From contig NC_080584.1 of assembly GCF_029962835.1 (NCBI RefSeq), forward strand, positions 80,442,862 through 80,506,861: a DNA stretch of 64,000 nt, read 5' to 3'. The notes beneath the pieces are model-generated. The model did not search any database, was not told the DNA's origin, and saw only the letters and a list, made by a program, of their open reading frames with translations. The position numbers and the translations under genes were made by a program. Below are positions 1 to 13,600 of this stretch, piece by piece. Numbering within the stretch: position 1 is the stretch's first letter; every line of letters begins with the position of its first letter. The stretch is from Magnolia sinica. Lineage: Eukaryota > Streptophyta > Magnoliopsida > Magnoliales > Magnoliaceae.

Positions 1-529
1 TTTTTATACAAAAGAGGACGTAATTCATTGGAAAAGTCAGTGTCTAGAGACTCTGGGTTTCCTAATATATACTCAAAATTTTAGATCGTAGATGGCCGTA
101 GTTTGTAATACCTAATTTGGGCGAAACTTGACGTCCTACTTCAGTTTGACGTGTTCTATCTAATGAGCTCAATATTGACCAATTATTTTCAATGGTGGCT
201 AAGATTCATTTTAACGGCTCTCACTTAATCATGATCCTTAAGGAAGTATGCAGTCCTATGTATAAACTGAACTAGTGAATTTGAAGTATACGTGAGCTTT
301 AAATTGAATAATTTGTTTTAGTAATTAGGTGAGCCAGTTGACGAATAAGAGTTTGATTTGCGGCTGGATGACTAGATACAAGTGAACTAATCGAATTATT
401 AGGACTCTAATCTTATATATGCATGGTCACGGAAAAGGTGGGATTTGAGATGGATTTCCACACGTATGCCTAAGCTAATGTAAGTGTACATAATCGCGTG
501 CGTCTGTACATGCACCCAAAATCTCGGGT
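1..529. other. No gene seen; probably intron of the JMJ25-like gene
   Basis: AT-rich sequence with no coding match. Because the exon at 1528 begins inside the protein, this stretch is probably intronic unless an upstream exon was missed. Confidence 0.4.
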
Positions 530-850
530 CGTTACACCGAGTGTGCCCCCGCAACCCACAGGCCACCCCACTTAAGCCCGGTGTGAAAATGCCCCTGCAT
601 TAATCACTCCCAGTGAGGAGTCTTAAACATGAGACCTTCCGCTCCGATACCAATTTGATGTAGGACAATTAACCACTTGCTCTAAAAGATCGAACTGATA
701 GAGGATGGCGAATTAATCCCTTTATCTTATAGCCCAGGCCCCACATCTATGAGTTAAGTTCTCGGCTGTGAGGCGGCCCACTCGGAGTGTGCTGCCCCCG
801 CATCCTACAGGCCACCCCAGCCCCTGGAAGTTGAGGAGTCCGCCATGGCT
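530..850 (-). mobile_element. Decayed TRIM (miniature LTR retrotransposon), minus strand
   Basis: The reverse complement has the same layout as the TRIM at 20696-21222: an LTR remnant ending at 599, a short internal part, a primer-binding site (GGTATCGGAGCGG read on the minus strand, near 640-652), and a second LTR from 656 (TGATGTAGGACAATT on plus). The outer LTR parts are truncated. Confidence 0.6.
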
Positions 851-907
851 TTTGGCTCTCTACTGACATGGACAAACAAAACCTACAATCAATACATTGG
901 ATAATGT

Positions 908-1228
908 TCAAGAAAAAAAAATAAAAAAATAAAAATCAGTGCATTGGATCTCCTCGAACATGAAAGAGAGTTTCCAGGACTTATTGTGACCCTTCCTGGC
1001 CCAATAAATAATATTTATGGAATCCCATTTGGCTATAACCCGACTAGAGAGTTTTGAAGTGAAAAGATGAAGCCTTCTCAGGGCCGACTCCTTGGCTCCA
1101 GTCATGTCACCTTCACCAGTAGGACCCAATAATGAAAATTCAATCAAAAGCTTTTCATCTTTAACCACTCCCTGTGTGCCAATTGGTCTTGGATTGCCAA
1201 AAGAGGATTCATCGAAACTGAGCTTCAA
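908..1228 (-). pseudogene. LINE RNase H-like fragment
   Basis: The minus-strand frame has a plant LINE RNase H start: FDESSFGNPRPIGTQGVVKD, then a LLGPTGEGDMTGAKESALRR stretch. Plant homologues read -DGSSLGNPGP-G-GGV-RD. It has no start context and no full domain. It is probably an intronic LINE remnant. Confidence 0.65.
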
Positions 1229-1527
1229 CCATCCGGAAAATTGTAACCACGTTATTTACAAGTTATAATTAATACAAATGCAACTAAAGTTTGAGGGCTA
1301 CCCTACTCATGTGAATATGAATGCTTGGAAACCTCATTGTTATTTGGTCAATCCTGTCTATTGAATAGAATGTTCAATTCCATCATGTGGCCAAACATGA
1401 TGTTATTGAAGTAATTATTGCAATTCAATTCACTGTTGCATCCAAGTGTAGCCTTTGGTTTTATTTATGTTCTGCAGGTATTCTTCTCCTTTGTCTTTAT
1501 CTTAATTTGGATTGCTTGTTTCTTTAG

Positions 1528-1673
1528 ATTGTTCCTCGGGTTCGCAAAGTGATGGGCCTGAGGAGAGGTGGAAAGAAGAATTGCCATCAGTGCCAGAGGA
1601 GAAATGCAACGAGGCTAATCAGGTGTTTGAGCTGTCGAAGGGAGTTCTTTTGCATAGACTGCATAAAGGAATG
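1528..1673 (+). CDS. JMJ25-like exon a: first half of RING-like zinc finger
   Basis: Read from 1528 (after tttctttag) the frame gives [19 protein letters not shown] and then CIDCIKEW, the cysteine spacing of the plant KDM3 RING-like finger. The donor is ATG|GTGAGT. The exon ends two bases into the Trp codon, completed by G5928. An overlapping open frame from 1512 on the same strand is a shadow. Confidence 0.88.
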
Positions 1674-4600
1674 GTGAGTTCCTTAACCTTGAAAGGTTCC
1701 ATGAATAGGATTGGAGGCAGGCAACATATAAGATAAAGTCTTGAACAAGAACAACACTCCCTGAACTTTTTTGGACCTTAGAACAATAACCTTATACATA
1801 AAGATGCTCTCTTTGGTTAGTTATCTAGTTCTTGACACTTGTGAAGATTCCTCGTTCTATTCTCTGTGACTCTCTAATTAAACATGAAAGTTCTTTTTCT
1901 TCTTCATCTTCCTTCTTTTAAACCTTGGTTTGTCTATTCCAAAAGTAATTCTTGTCTTTTTTCTATTATTATCGAATGAAGCCAGGCATATTATACAAAA
2001 GGAAAATACAAGGCATCTATCGACGAAGGTATGGGTTGTACTGTTAAAAAAAAACAATAGGTTATCCTAGATCTGCCAAAGAATGACCATAAACAAACAT
2101 GCAGCCGCCCCACCATGGCACTGGAAATCATGTTGCTGGGAAGGATGAGGAGAGGGTTGATCATATGTTTCTTCGCTGAGAAGTGGAAATGGTTGTATGG
2201 GATCTCTCTTACGTCACTTGGTGTGACCTGGGTTTTGTAGCTCAGAAAGATGAGAAGTAATTCTTATCCTTTTCTATTATTATCAAATGAAGCCAGACAT
2301 ATTAAACATGGTTTGGGAAAGCCTTGTTTTTTAAAATTTGAGTCGTATTGGACAATATATCCATATCAGATCCATGTTGGCTGGTACCAATATATGAAAG
2401 AGGGATGAAACAGGTTATGAGAAAAATCCAAATGAAAAGGCTTCAGTGATGTGTCGTTCATTCATGGTGAACGACATTGTATTTAAATGGTGGGCTCCAC
2501 TATGATGTTTATGTGAACTTCACCCCGACCGCCAGGTATGTCACCCAATGTTAGGCCAAGGGCCTAAAAATCAGCCCCATCCGTAATTTAGTTGGATTGT
2601 AGGATTGAAAACATGTATAGGCAACAATCACCCTTGAAACAATTTTCCTTGATGTGGTCCATTTGATTCACGTTTAGGCTTGACTTTGAGGCCCCATGCC
2701 TAAATTTTGTTTTGGCATCTAATAGTTGGAGTGGATTTCATATAATCATCTGGGCCTTGTAAAGATCAAGGGTGGACGTCTCTCTCCAAACTGTTTCCTT
2801 TGGTGTGGCCCACTTGAATCACAGGGTTGGCCTGATTTTTTGGCCTTGGTCTAACATGAAATTGCACATCTAATGGTTGGAGTGGATTTCACATACTGCA
2901 TCATGATGGCCCTTATAAAAAAATAAGGGTCGGTGTCCCTCAACCAATCGTTCAGAAGGTAATATATTTAAAACAAGTTATAGGACCCTTGATTTGTTAT
3001 GGGCCCCCTTGATTTTTTATGGGCCCACCTTGATGTGTATGTGAGATCCACTTCAACCATTAGATGTGCAATCTCACATTAACCCAGGGCCGAAAAATTA
3101 GGCTAACTTGTTATTCTAGAGGGCTACACGGCCCACACCAAAGGAAACAATTTGGAGAGAGACGTCCACCCTTGAGTTTTACAGGGCCCATCGTGATGTT
3201 TATATGAAATCCACTAAAACCATTAGATGCCACAATGAAATTTAGTCGTGGAGCGTAAAACTCAGGCCCAAACATGATTCAGGTGGGCCACACCAAGGTA
3301 AAGAGTTTGAGGGTGAACATCGCCCTGTACATTGTTTCCAATCATGCAGTACACTTGAATCATAGATAGGGCTGATTTTTGGGCCCAGGGCCTAATATGG
3401 GTTGACCCACCTGGTGGTTGGGTTGGATTTCACATAAACATCATTGTGGGGCCCACTTGAGTTGCCGCCTCTTGCTCGCTAACTTTTCAAATTTGCACCA
3501 TACTCACACGCATAACATTGGGATGTGCATGTACTATGAAAGCGTACACATGTCAATATTAACTCAAATTAGACTGAATTGTGGAACCCATTGTGGCAAG
3601 TCACGGTCCCAAAATCAGATTGTTTGAATGATCTTGACCTTTGATTTGTGGAGACTTGTTTGTTGAAACCGGACCATTGGATATTTTTCATTCTTAACTG
3701 TCCAATAAATGTCCACCAATCTTATTTGGACAAGGAAATAAACCTAATTTTTGGATTATGAGACATAATTTAGAGAATTTAATTGCGATTACTTGTATGC
3801 CATATTTGCAATTTTTAAAAATAATTAATTGATTGTGTTTTCCTACATATCTTCTATGATTTATAAATTAATATGAATTAACTTTAAATATAGTTGCATC
3901 ACTTCTATCTGATATTGCATAATTTTGGACCCTATACAAAGGAAACTTATTATGTGCATTTGTTTCTTGTGATTTTTTTTTTCTTTTAAATTTCTAAGTG
4001 TGCAATGATGCCTTTTTTAACATCTACTGAAGTTTCATTGAAAAATTCGACCAATTTTCCAATGTTTCCCAATGTTTCCCAAAAACAGCCAAACATTACG
4101 TGATACATTTGATATGTCCCATGCAGCTTCTGTATCCCAAGTTGTGATACATTTTTTGATACTGATAGGGAAAACAATGTGCATATTGCACTTTGGGACC
4201 ACTGGCCTTGAAGCCCTTGGACCTTTCACGGTAAAATATGCAAGGGTCAAGCCCCTCCATGACCTTGGACTAAGTTGGGATACCAATATACCTTGCATGA
4301 ATCACTTACAACAGTATGCTATTCATTATGTTGCATTCCTCATTTTTGTGATTGTAATCGCATATGTTTTGATTCTGGATAATATGTGGTGAATTTGATG
4401 ATTATTGTGGTGTTCGGTTAAAAACCTGAATATGTAACAAAACCCATTAAACCTAAATATCTAATAAAACCCATTACAATGAGTATTGATGATCAACCAC
4501 AAAATTTCTAATTCGCAAATGCTTTATTAACATCAAATTTAGAGGTTAGAGTATAAAGCTCAATTTTCAATAGGTCAGGTGGACAAACATCCTTGTTACA

Positions 4601-7600
4601 AAAGAATGTTTTGGACACGCCATTGAATGATACATTCTTGTGCTTCTCGTTTTTTTCTTAAAAACCTTTTTGATAATTTCTTTTCTTTTCTTTTTTGTCA
4701 GATAATTGCCTCAATCTGGTCCAGTATGGGTCTGACATGGCCCATATTGTATTGGTTTTGGTCCTGGCAGATATGCCCTCTAGTACTGATATCTGGAACC
4801 TTGGGTAAAATCCTTAGCATCTGTTATCTCTAGTGGAGAGTGATATGCATCTTATGGAATGTTAATGTAGAAACCATGGACCATGTTCATGCTATCTTTT
4901 TTCTAGGTCAATTTTGTACTTCTTTTAAATCTTGCGTGGAGTCATGTCAGGCTATGTCAAGGATGATGTTTGCTTTCTTTGGGGTGGGGTCAGGTTTTCC
5001 TCTGCTGCTGAAAGGTTGGATCCTTTGGGAATCTATCTTAGCTGTTTGTAGTTTTGGTCAAGAAATTTCTGCCTTAAGTCATTTCAGCTTATTAGGTTTG
5101 ATCAGGAATTCTCTGGCAACAGTCATTTGTGTTAGGTTGCTATACGGGTCATAATTGTAGTGGATAATGTAGTGCTCCCTATTGGAAGGATATGATCCAT
5201 CCCATCATCCAAGATCCATAGCCTTGTTGTTGGGTTGTAGGGTTTGATAAAAATCTCACCATCTATCATCTCAAGGGATGGTTGTATCATGAAACAAAAA
5301 ACCAAAATGCAAATGCCGGGGAAACTATAGACCATGTTCATCCTGTCATTTTTCTTGGTTGATCTGGTACCTGCTGTAAGTTTTGCTTGCAGTGACGATG
5401 AGCTGTGTCAATGACGATAATCTCCTTCCAAAGGGTGGGATCCTGTTGAACCTTTGGTTTATAGTGACATGGTCTTAGTCTTGCTCAAGAATCTCTGGAA
5501 CTAGATATTTCTACTTGTAAGGTTTGTTATTGTGCATGTATGGCTTTCCTGAACACCCAGATCCATAGCTCATGTGGTAGACTGAGTGAAAGATACCTCG
5601 TTTCAACACTGAGGTCTTGGCATCGATTCCCTAGTGGGGTTGGCTAACAGCGAAGTGTGATCTGACAGTGGGTGTACTAACGAGCTAACAAAAAAAAAAT
5701 AAAATGTATGGCTTTCCTGATGGACGATTGGGTAATTAATAGCAATTTCAAGGCAACCAAATTAATTTTCAAACAATTGAATCAGAATGTCTCTGTTTTC
5801 TTGTTTATGTTGATCATAAGTGTAGGATGACCCCAACATCGTATGGAGTTATATACTATTAATTGTTTGATGATTATTTTCAAGTACTTTCCGTTTTGTC
5901 ATGTTCTAACATCAATTCCCATTCTAGGTACTCTGAGATGCCAGAAAAAGAATTTAAGATGGCCTGTCCTGTTTGTCGCGGAACTTGCAATTGTAAGACA
6001 TGCTTGTCCAGTGAATCAATAGATGGCGGATGTAAGGTCTGATTTCCAGGTGTCTCTTTTTTAAGATTTAGGGTGTGTTTTTGAGAGTTCCTATTATCAG
6101 TGGTGGATGGGATGAGCTCCTGTCAAAATGATAGTGAGATAAGAACAGGTATTACCTGCTATTGTCTTACTATGGATTTGGGGTTGAAAAAGCATGAACA
6201 TGGGAACCTGCTTAATGCGGTTTCCATTTTCTGTGTCACCTCAAGCATAAAGTGGATGGGTTCCACTAATGATGCTGATCCAATACCGATTTGGAGGTAC
6301 ATCCAAACGTGCCCTTCAACTGTGGCATTCTCCATCTGCTGCCTTGCCTCCCTTTTTTGTTTTCTTTTTTGATAGTGGCAGCAACTTGCCTACTGATATT
6401 CCATCTCTTTCAGGGTCCTGCAAGCGGTATAGACAAGATTGACAAAATTCTACATGCCCATTATTTGATTTGTATCCTTCTTCCAGTACTGAAACAAATC
6501 AATCAGGAACAGAGAATTGAGCTGGAAATAGAGGCAAAGCTACAGGGTAGGTGCATGATGTTCCTGCCTTTTATTATTATTAATTATTATTTTTAATAAA
6601 TTGCCTTTAAACCGTGTCTCTCCTCTGATGGATTTTTGTTGCAGGAGGGGAAAAACCATCTTCTAATCAGCCTCGTCAGGCGGAATGTGGCTATGATGAG
6701 AAACTGTACTGGTAAGTTAAATACACCCATAAAGGTTTTCCTTCAATAACAAAGAGTTCCATTGGCTTTTAGGTGTTGCACTGATGCATTGTGTATATTT
6801 GAGTAGTGACAACTGCAAAGCTTCCATCGTGGATTTCCATAGAAGCTGCTCAAATTGTTCTTTTGACCTTTGCCTAAGTTGTTGTCGTGAGATACGTGGA
6901 GGAAGCCTACCTGGAGGCATTGGAGCAGTTACATTCAATTACATAAATAAAGGGAAAGCTTATGTTCATGGTGGCAAGCCTGTTTTGGGAACAAGGCTCT
7001 CTCTGTTAAGAAATGGTAATTCTCTGTTACCTTCTTCAGTTGCATTGCCCGAATGGAAAGCTAATGATGGCAATGGCAGCGTTCCTTGTCCTCCCAAGGA
7101 GCTCGGAGGTTGTGGCGCTTGCAATCTCGATTTGAGATGCATTTTCCCATTGGATTGGATACAACAGCTGGAAATAAGTGCAGAAGAAATAGCTTGCAGT
7201 TATGACTTTCCTGAAATGTTAGATGCTTCTTCCTACTGTCCCTTTTGTGTTGGCATGCATGATCAAGCAATGGGATTTGATGGGAATTTGCGAGAAGCCG
7301 CTGCTAGAGAGGAGTCTTACGATAACTATTTATATTGTCCTACTGCAAAGGATCTTCAGGGTGAAGATCTTGAACATTTTCAGAAGCATTGGATTAAGGG
7401 CCAGCCTGTTGTAGTACGCAATGTGCTTCATGATAAATCTGATTTAAGCTGGGATCCTTCGGTATTTTTCCATCCTTTGCTTGAAAGGAACAGTACCAAT
7501 CATGGGAATGATATGAAGTCAGTTAAAGCTACTGATTGCTTGGATTGGTGTGAGGTACATTTTCTCGATATTTCTTGCATTAATTCTCCAAAAAAAAAAG

Positions 7601-10600
7601 TTTTATCATAAGTAATGTTAAATTGAGTTGAATGCAATCCTAGAACTCCATCATCAAGATTAGTTTCATTCCATGAAGCTGTAGCAGTTCATGTGGCAGT
7701 CTTAGAGCTTTTGTTTACTATTGCTGTTATTGAGGATTAATATTACTGATGACCGTCATTTTTAAATGATTTAAATTGCTTTACCTGAAGAATGTTCTTG
7801 AGTCTGCTTTGGATAGTTGGGTGGGGGATGCTGGTGACCAAGGTGCCCATCACCTGGGGGAGTGCTTTATTTGTTCTTGAACTGAGATTTAGTTCACATC
7901 GATGCCATTTTTCTATAATGCAGCTTCAGTAACTTTTCGTTTATTATCTTTCTACTTATCATCATCTCAGCCTTTCTCCCAGCAAAAAAAAAGAAAAAAA
8001 AGGTTTTCCTGTTGTTGATATCCTGTCACTGGTGATGCAGGTAGAAATCAGTATTCACCACTTTCTTAATGGATATTTAGAGGGAAGAACACATGCCAAT
8101 TTGTGGCCTGAGATGCTGAAATTGAAGGATTGGCATCCTCCTAGTTGGTTTCAGGAACAGTTGCCGGCTCATAATGCTGAATTTGTTTGTAGTCTACCGT
8201 TCCAAGAATATACTAATCCCAATTCTGGCCTTTTCAACTTAGCTGTGAAGTTACCGAAGGAATTCCTCAAGCCTGACCTGGGTCCACGGGTGTATATCTC
8301 TTACGGTGTGGCTGAGGAGCTCTGCCGTGGTGATTCTGTAACTAAGCTACACTATGATATATATGATGTGGTAGGTATAATACTTGCAAAGTTCAGTTTA
8401 ATTTGTAATTTCCTATAATTCTGTTTCTATAGTTTGCATTCCAAAATATACTTTTCCCTTTTTGTCTACTTTCTTTCTCGTTGAGTTGTTGTGTTCAAAG
8501 TGTGTTTCTATTTGTGCTCTTAAGTTCCATTTCAGTTGAGAGTGGAGTGATTAGGTGTCATTGAAATGTAGTTTTTGCAAACATTTGTCTTTCAAATATT
8601 TTGATGCTTGAGAATAATCTACATCCAGCCTTTCCAAAAAATAAAAAAATAAAATAAAATAAGAGAAATAAGAGAAAAAAGAAAAAGAAGAAGAAGAATA
8701 ATCTACATCCATCGCATTTTCTTGACACAAGGGTCATTTGGGCAAAGGCAGAATACATAGTATTCTGTTCCTGCAATTCTTAATACAATTATATCAAGCC
8801 CAATGTTGGGTATAATTATATTATAGTATTGTGGTGCTTTCTAATAGAAATGCAGTAATGCTGTGATGCAGGACAGAATGATCTAACCTAATATGATACC
8901 ATGAAATTAAAAGATAGATCAACTAGAGAAATCGAACAATAAAATGAAGCTAATTTACCATAAATTCAAAATTTTCAAATTCATGACATATCTAAATTCA
9001 AGCCCACGACAGTCCCACAATGCGAATTTCATAAATTACTGATTAACCGGGACCTATGGGAGATAGAACCCCCATCCTAGCATAGGGTTTAATCTGAATT
9101 CAATGGAAATCATGTGACGTGTACGAGTTTTGACATATCAGGGCGGTTTAAAGGCTAGGGAATGTGGGCGATGGGTTTGGGGTATCTAGGTTTAGAGGCA
9201 TTAAGGTGAGAACATTAGGGTTGAGGTTTTGGGAGGTTTCGGGTTGGGATTTCAGATTCTGGGCTAAGGGTTTTAGCAGTTAGGGTTTCTAGAATTTGGA
9301 ATTTGGGTTTGGAAAACTTGGGGATTTTGGAAATTAGGGTTTGGGATTCTAGATCCAAGTTGGGGTTTTAGGGAGAAAAGAAAGATAAAAGAAGAGAGAT
9401 TGGGGAAAGTAGAGAAAGGGGAAAAAAAGAGAAAAAGGAAGATAATACCTTGTTGAGAAGAGAGAAAAGTAAAAAATATAACTAGGGAATCACTCCCCGT
9501 GGTTTTGCACCACCAATCCAATCACAGGATTTTATTTATTTTTTGCTTAATCTCAGAGCAAAATTAGAAAAATCTCTTTCATTCATAACATGTATAATTA
9601 GGGTGGGGACGTCCAACCCTTTATAGTATCAGAAAAGACCTTTTACAAAAATGCGCTCTTAGATAAGATTCTCAATATAAAGACGCTTAATAAATTAAAA
9701 GTTGTTCCTAACTCCATAATCTCAACACAAATACGAGCTATGCAAAAAATAACGAAACATACAAACAAACTAAATGACTAAACCATTTCATTGATGTTTG
9801 ATGATGATGATCCAATGGTCCGATCATCGTGTCCACTTGATCCAATGGTCCGATGAGTCCATCAATCTCCTAAATGCAGCTCACGTGCATCTTCCTAGTG
9901 CAGGATGTTCAAAGATACACGAGCATACTCGTGGGGTCTTCAACGTGGCTAGGAATGTGAATTGGGCCAAGTGGGCCCCATGTAATGGTCATCTAGCTAT
10001 AAGGATACTAGCTCAGCCCCCTCCTACTCTTATATGTTGCTTGAATGTCCTCATCATGCTGCCTAGTGCTTGGGTGTTTCTATTAAATAAGTAGTGGGGA
10101 GAAATTTTGGAGAATTGTTTTATTCTCCCTTCCCTGATGGGATCATAGTGCGAACTTGTACCCTAGCTACGTATTACTTAGAGCTAGAAACATTATATCA
10201 AAGAGATTTTCCAAGGGGATGGGATGATCTCCTGTCAAAATGATAGCGAGTTAAGAAAAGGTATTACCTGTTGTTGTCTGACTATGGATTTGGAGTTGAG
10301 AAAGCATGAAGATGGGAACCCACTTAATGCAGTTTCCATTTTCTGTGTCATCTCAAACATGAAGTGGATGGATTACCCTGATGATGCTGATCCAATATCG
10401 ATTTGGAGGTACATCCAAATGGGCCCTTCAATTGTGGCATGCTCCATCTACTACATTACCTCCTTTTTTTTATTGGTAGTAGCTAGAGTCATTATATCGA
10501 AATGATTTTCCAAGGGGATGAGAATCAACGGTGGGCCCTATTTCATGGATGGTTCAAATCAACACCTGAACCTCTATTGTAGTCAATATGGATTGTCCAT

Positions 10601-13600
10601 CTTCCCAGCCATATTTAATGGTTGGGATTATCTGATCAAAGTTACTCGTAAAAGAGATGAGCTGATTGGTGGGCCTGTTTGGGGGCTCTAAGGTTCTGGG
10701 TGTTGCAAATCCTATCTCTCATCTGCAATTTGTAAACATTACACTTGTTTTTTTGCAAAGCTAAGTCGGATAAGGTGGGTAACTTGCACAAGATCTTTTG
10801 GTGCTTTGAGCTCGTCTCGGGTCCAAAGTGAACCTTTTGAAAAGCGAAATGTTGGGGATAGATCTGGAAGAAGGGGAAACCTCCTCTCTCGTGGGCTTGT
10901 TGGGATGTCGGGCGGGATCATTCCCTTCTACCTACTTGGGCCTTCCATTATGGGTTGCGGTGATTGAAAGAATGGAAAGGAAACTCTCCTCTTAGAAAGG
11001 TATATTGCCATCCTTGAGAGGAAGACTCACTCTTATTAAGCCTGCCCTTTCAAATCTACCCTTATATTATATGTCTCTCTTCCGCTGTCCGAAATCAATT
11101 CTCATGAGGATTGATACGCTTTGTAGGGACTTTTTTTTTTTTCTTGGCAAGAGGTTGTCAAGCAAAAGCAAATTCGACCTCTGTAATTGGGAGGATGTTT
11201 GCAGGCCTTACAATGTGGGTGGAGCTAGAATAAAAGTGTTGGAAGAGGTTAACTAGGCGTTGCTGGGAAAATGGGTGTGGAGATTTTGGGTGGAGGAGAG
11301 TTTGTGGAGAAAGGTTATTGCGGGGAAGTATTGTGTCTCTAGTTCAGGTAGATGGATAAAGGAGTCATTGTACGGGGCTCCAAACACCCCCCCCCTCCCA
11401 CAAAAGAAACACATTGCTCAAATGGCTTGTAAAGTTCTTCCTCCAATAGGAATCTCTATGGGCACTGGGGTTAGTGTGAAGTTCTGGGATGACATTTGGA
11501 TAGGGGATTCACCCCTAAGATCTCAATTCCATCACCTTGTGAGGCCGATTTCGGACCAAACAGTCTCTGTCGCTGATTACTTCACCAGCCAATGCTTTGG
11601 TGGAGTGTGGCTTCTCCCTACCCAGTGCAGTCTGTCCAATGATGAAATTGGGGAGTCGGCAAGGTTACTTTCCTTGTTGGAAGGCATTTGCCCCGACCTG
11701 CATGCTAGTGACGAGCCGTTTTGGCTCAGGGATAAGTCAGGTGGATTTTCAGTTCACTCCCTTCTTGAGGCGATCTGGTAGTCGGACAATGCAGTTGGAT
11801 GTTCCTTCATTGGTTTTGTTTGGAGATATCCTTCCTCTTTCCCAAAATCGAAGCTGGCGGCTTTCAGCTAGCTTGTGGGGAGAAATAGGTTGACTGTTGA
11901 TAATCTCTGTAAGAGAGGGATGGTGCTGCCGAATGTTTTCCTATTGTGCATGACAAATGAGGAATCTGTTGTTCATCTTTTTCTTCATTGTCCCTTTTTG
12001 TATGGGACTGCATCTTCTTGGCCTTTAACGTCTTGGGTAATGCTGAACTTCTTGGTGGTCTTTTTCTTGTCGTGGCATGTGGGGGTCCAAGCTCCAAAGA
12101 TAAGCGTGATTTGAATTTGGCACTGCTGGCCTCTTTATGGTGTATCTGGCTGGAGAGAAATGAAAGATTTTTTTGGGATAGGGAGCAACCTTTGGGTTCA
12201 GTTGCTTGTTGAGGAGTTGGCATCCTAGCCTACTGGGTCAGCTATACTGTATGTTTTTTTCTGTCCTTTCTTTTTGTTGTTCTGTTTTCTGCCTCATGCA
12301 AAAAAAATAAAAATAAAAAAAAATAAAATAAAATAATGAAAAGAAAAAGAAAAAGAAAAAAGATGAGCCATCAAAGGTGGACCCACCATGATGGATAGTT
12401 TAGATCAATGATCTATTATCATTGATATGGACCATCCATTTGCCTATACATTGATCTAATGGTTAGTCATCCAATCAAAGTGGCTTTTGAGAGGGATGTG
12501 CAATCTATGGTGGGTAATACATGGTGGATAATCCATAGCATGTATAAGAGAGATGGATGATTCAAAGGTGGGCCCGCATGATGGACAGTGGTTAGACATT
12601 CGTAGGTATAATAAATATGGATCATCCATTAGGCAAATACCAGATGGTTTTGAATCATCCAATAAAAGTGATTTTCAGGACAGATTGCTGACAAAATTTG
12701 AGTCCCACATGAATGGTCCAGATCACGTGTAGGATCTCTTCTAGTATGATAAGCATGGACCATCCATTTCTGAATCATTGATGGTATACTTGGGATCACC
12801 ATATTGGACTGTGTTTTTACAGGGGCAATAAGAGTTTGCCTCCCCAAGTGGACGATCAAGATTGGTGAGTGAAAATTTCACTATTATAATCAATATGGAC
12901 CATCTATTTTCCTAACCATTGATTGGATGTTTAGAATTATCCTATCAAAGTTAGGACGCATGATGGATGGCAAAAATCCATTATTTGACCATTTTATACT
13001 ATATTTGATTTTGACCATTAGTTTTGAATCTTTTGATGACCGTTGATTGGATGGCTTGGATAGTCCAATCATAATTGATTTCAAGGGACTTGAACTACTC
13101 TACTAAAATGTAAATTTGGTTAGCCCAAGCAACAACAAATCTAGAAATCTCATAAATTTGACAAGAAAAACCCCAAACAACAAATTTGCTAGTTAATGAA
13201 CTTCCGATTTTATGAAGATACCAATTAATGAATTTTCATATTCATGAATTGCTAAATTTCATGCATCCAAACAGGCCCTAACTGTTTGTGTTTATTTTGA
13301 TGAAGGATACATCCATTGAACGGGTCATTGTTATTGGCTAATCTGAAAAATTTATTCTCTATTAATCCCATTGAAAGGGTAGTTATGCTCATGGAGTTGG
13401 TTGAAGTTTGATTTTCGTAAGTTATTCAGACCGGAAGCTTGAATAACATTTATGAAAGCTTCTTGATTTCATGATGTGGTGGTACATTACTCAGAGGCTA
13501 TACTTTTTACTGTTGTCTTCTCAAAAAGAAAAAAGAAAAAGAAAAAGAAAAGAAACAACTGAACATGGACATGAAGTCTTTGTTTTAGTCTTGAGGAAAA

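Noticed and set aside
1512..1736. 74-codon open frame overlapping the RING exon
   Set aside because: A shadow frame. The +1 frame gives the conserved RING-like cysteines and joins the next exon in phase.
4072..4392. 106-codon frame in intron
   Set aside because: No domain, the intron context is clear, and opposing frames of similar length exist on the other strand.
6760..6806. Alternative acceptors for exon e (after ttttag at about 6771, or atttgag at 6803)
   Set aside because: The first runs into stops; the second inserts a residue that breaks the CX2C zinc spacing. gagtag|T at 6806 restores it.
9130..9480. Possible interstitial telomere (TTTAGGG)n
   Set aside because: Motifs are scattered and out of register. 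It reads as degenerate G/T-rich sequence, not an array.
10672..13285. Possible 2.6-kb Harbinger element using GGGCCTGTTTGG at 10673 and CCAAACAGGCCC at 13272
   Set aside because: The flanking bases (ggt and taa) do not form a TTA/TAA pair, and a LINE plus tandem array fill the interval. The ends may be from separate elements.
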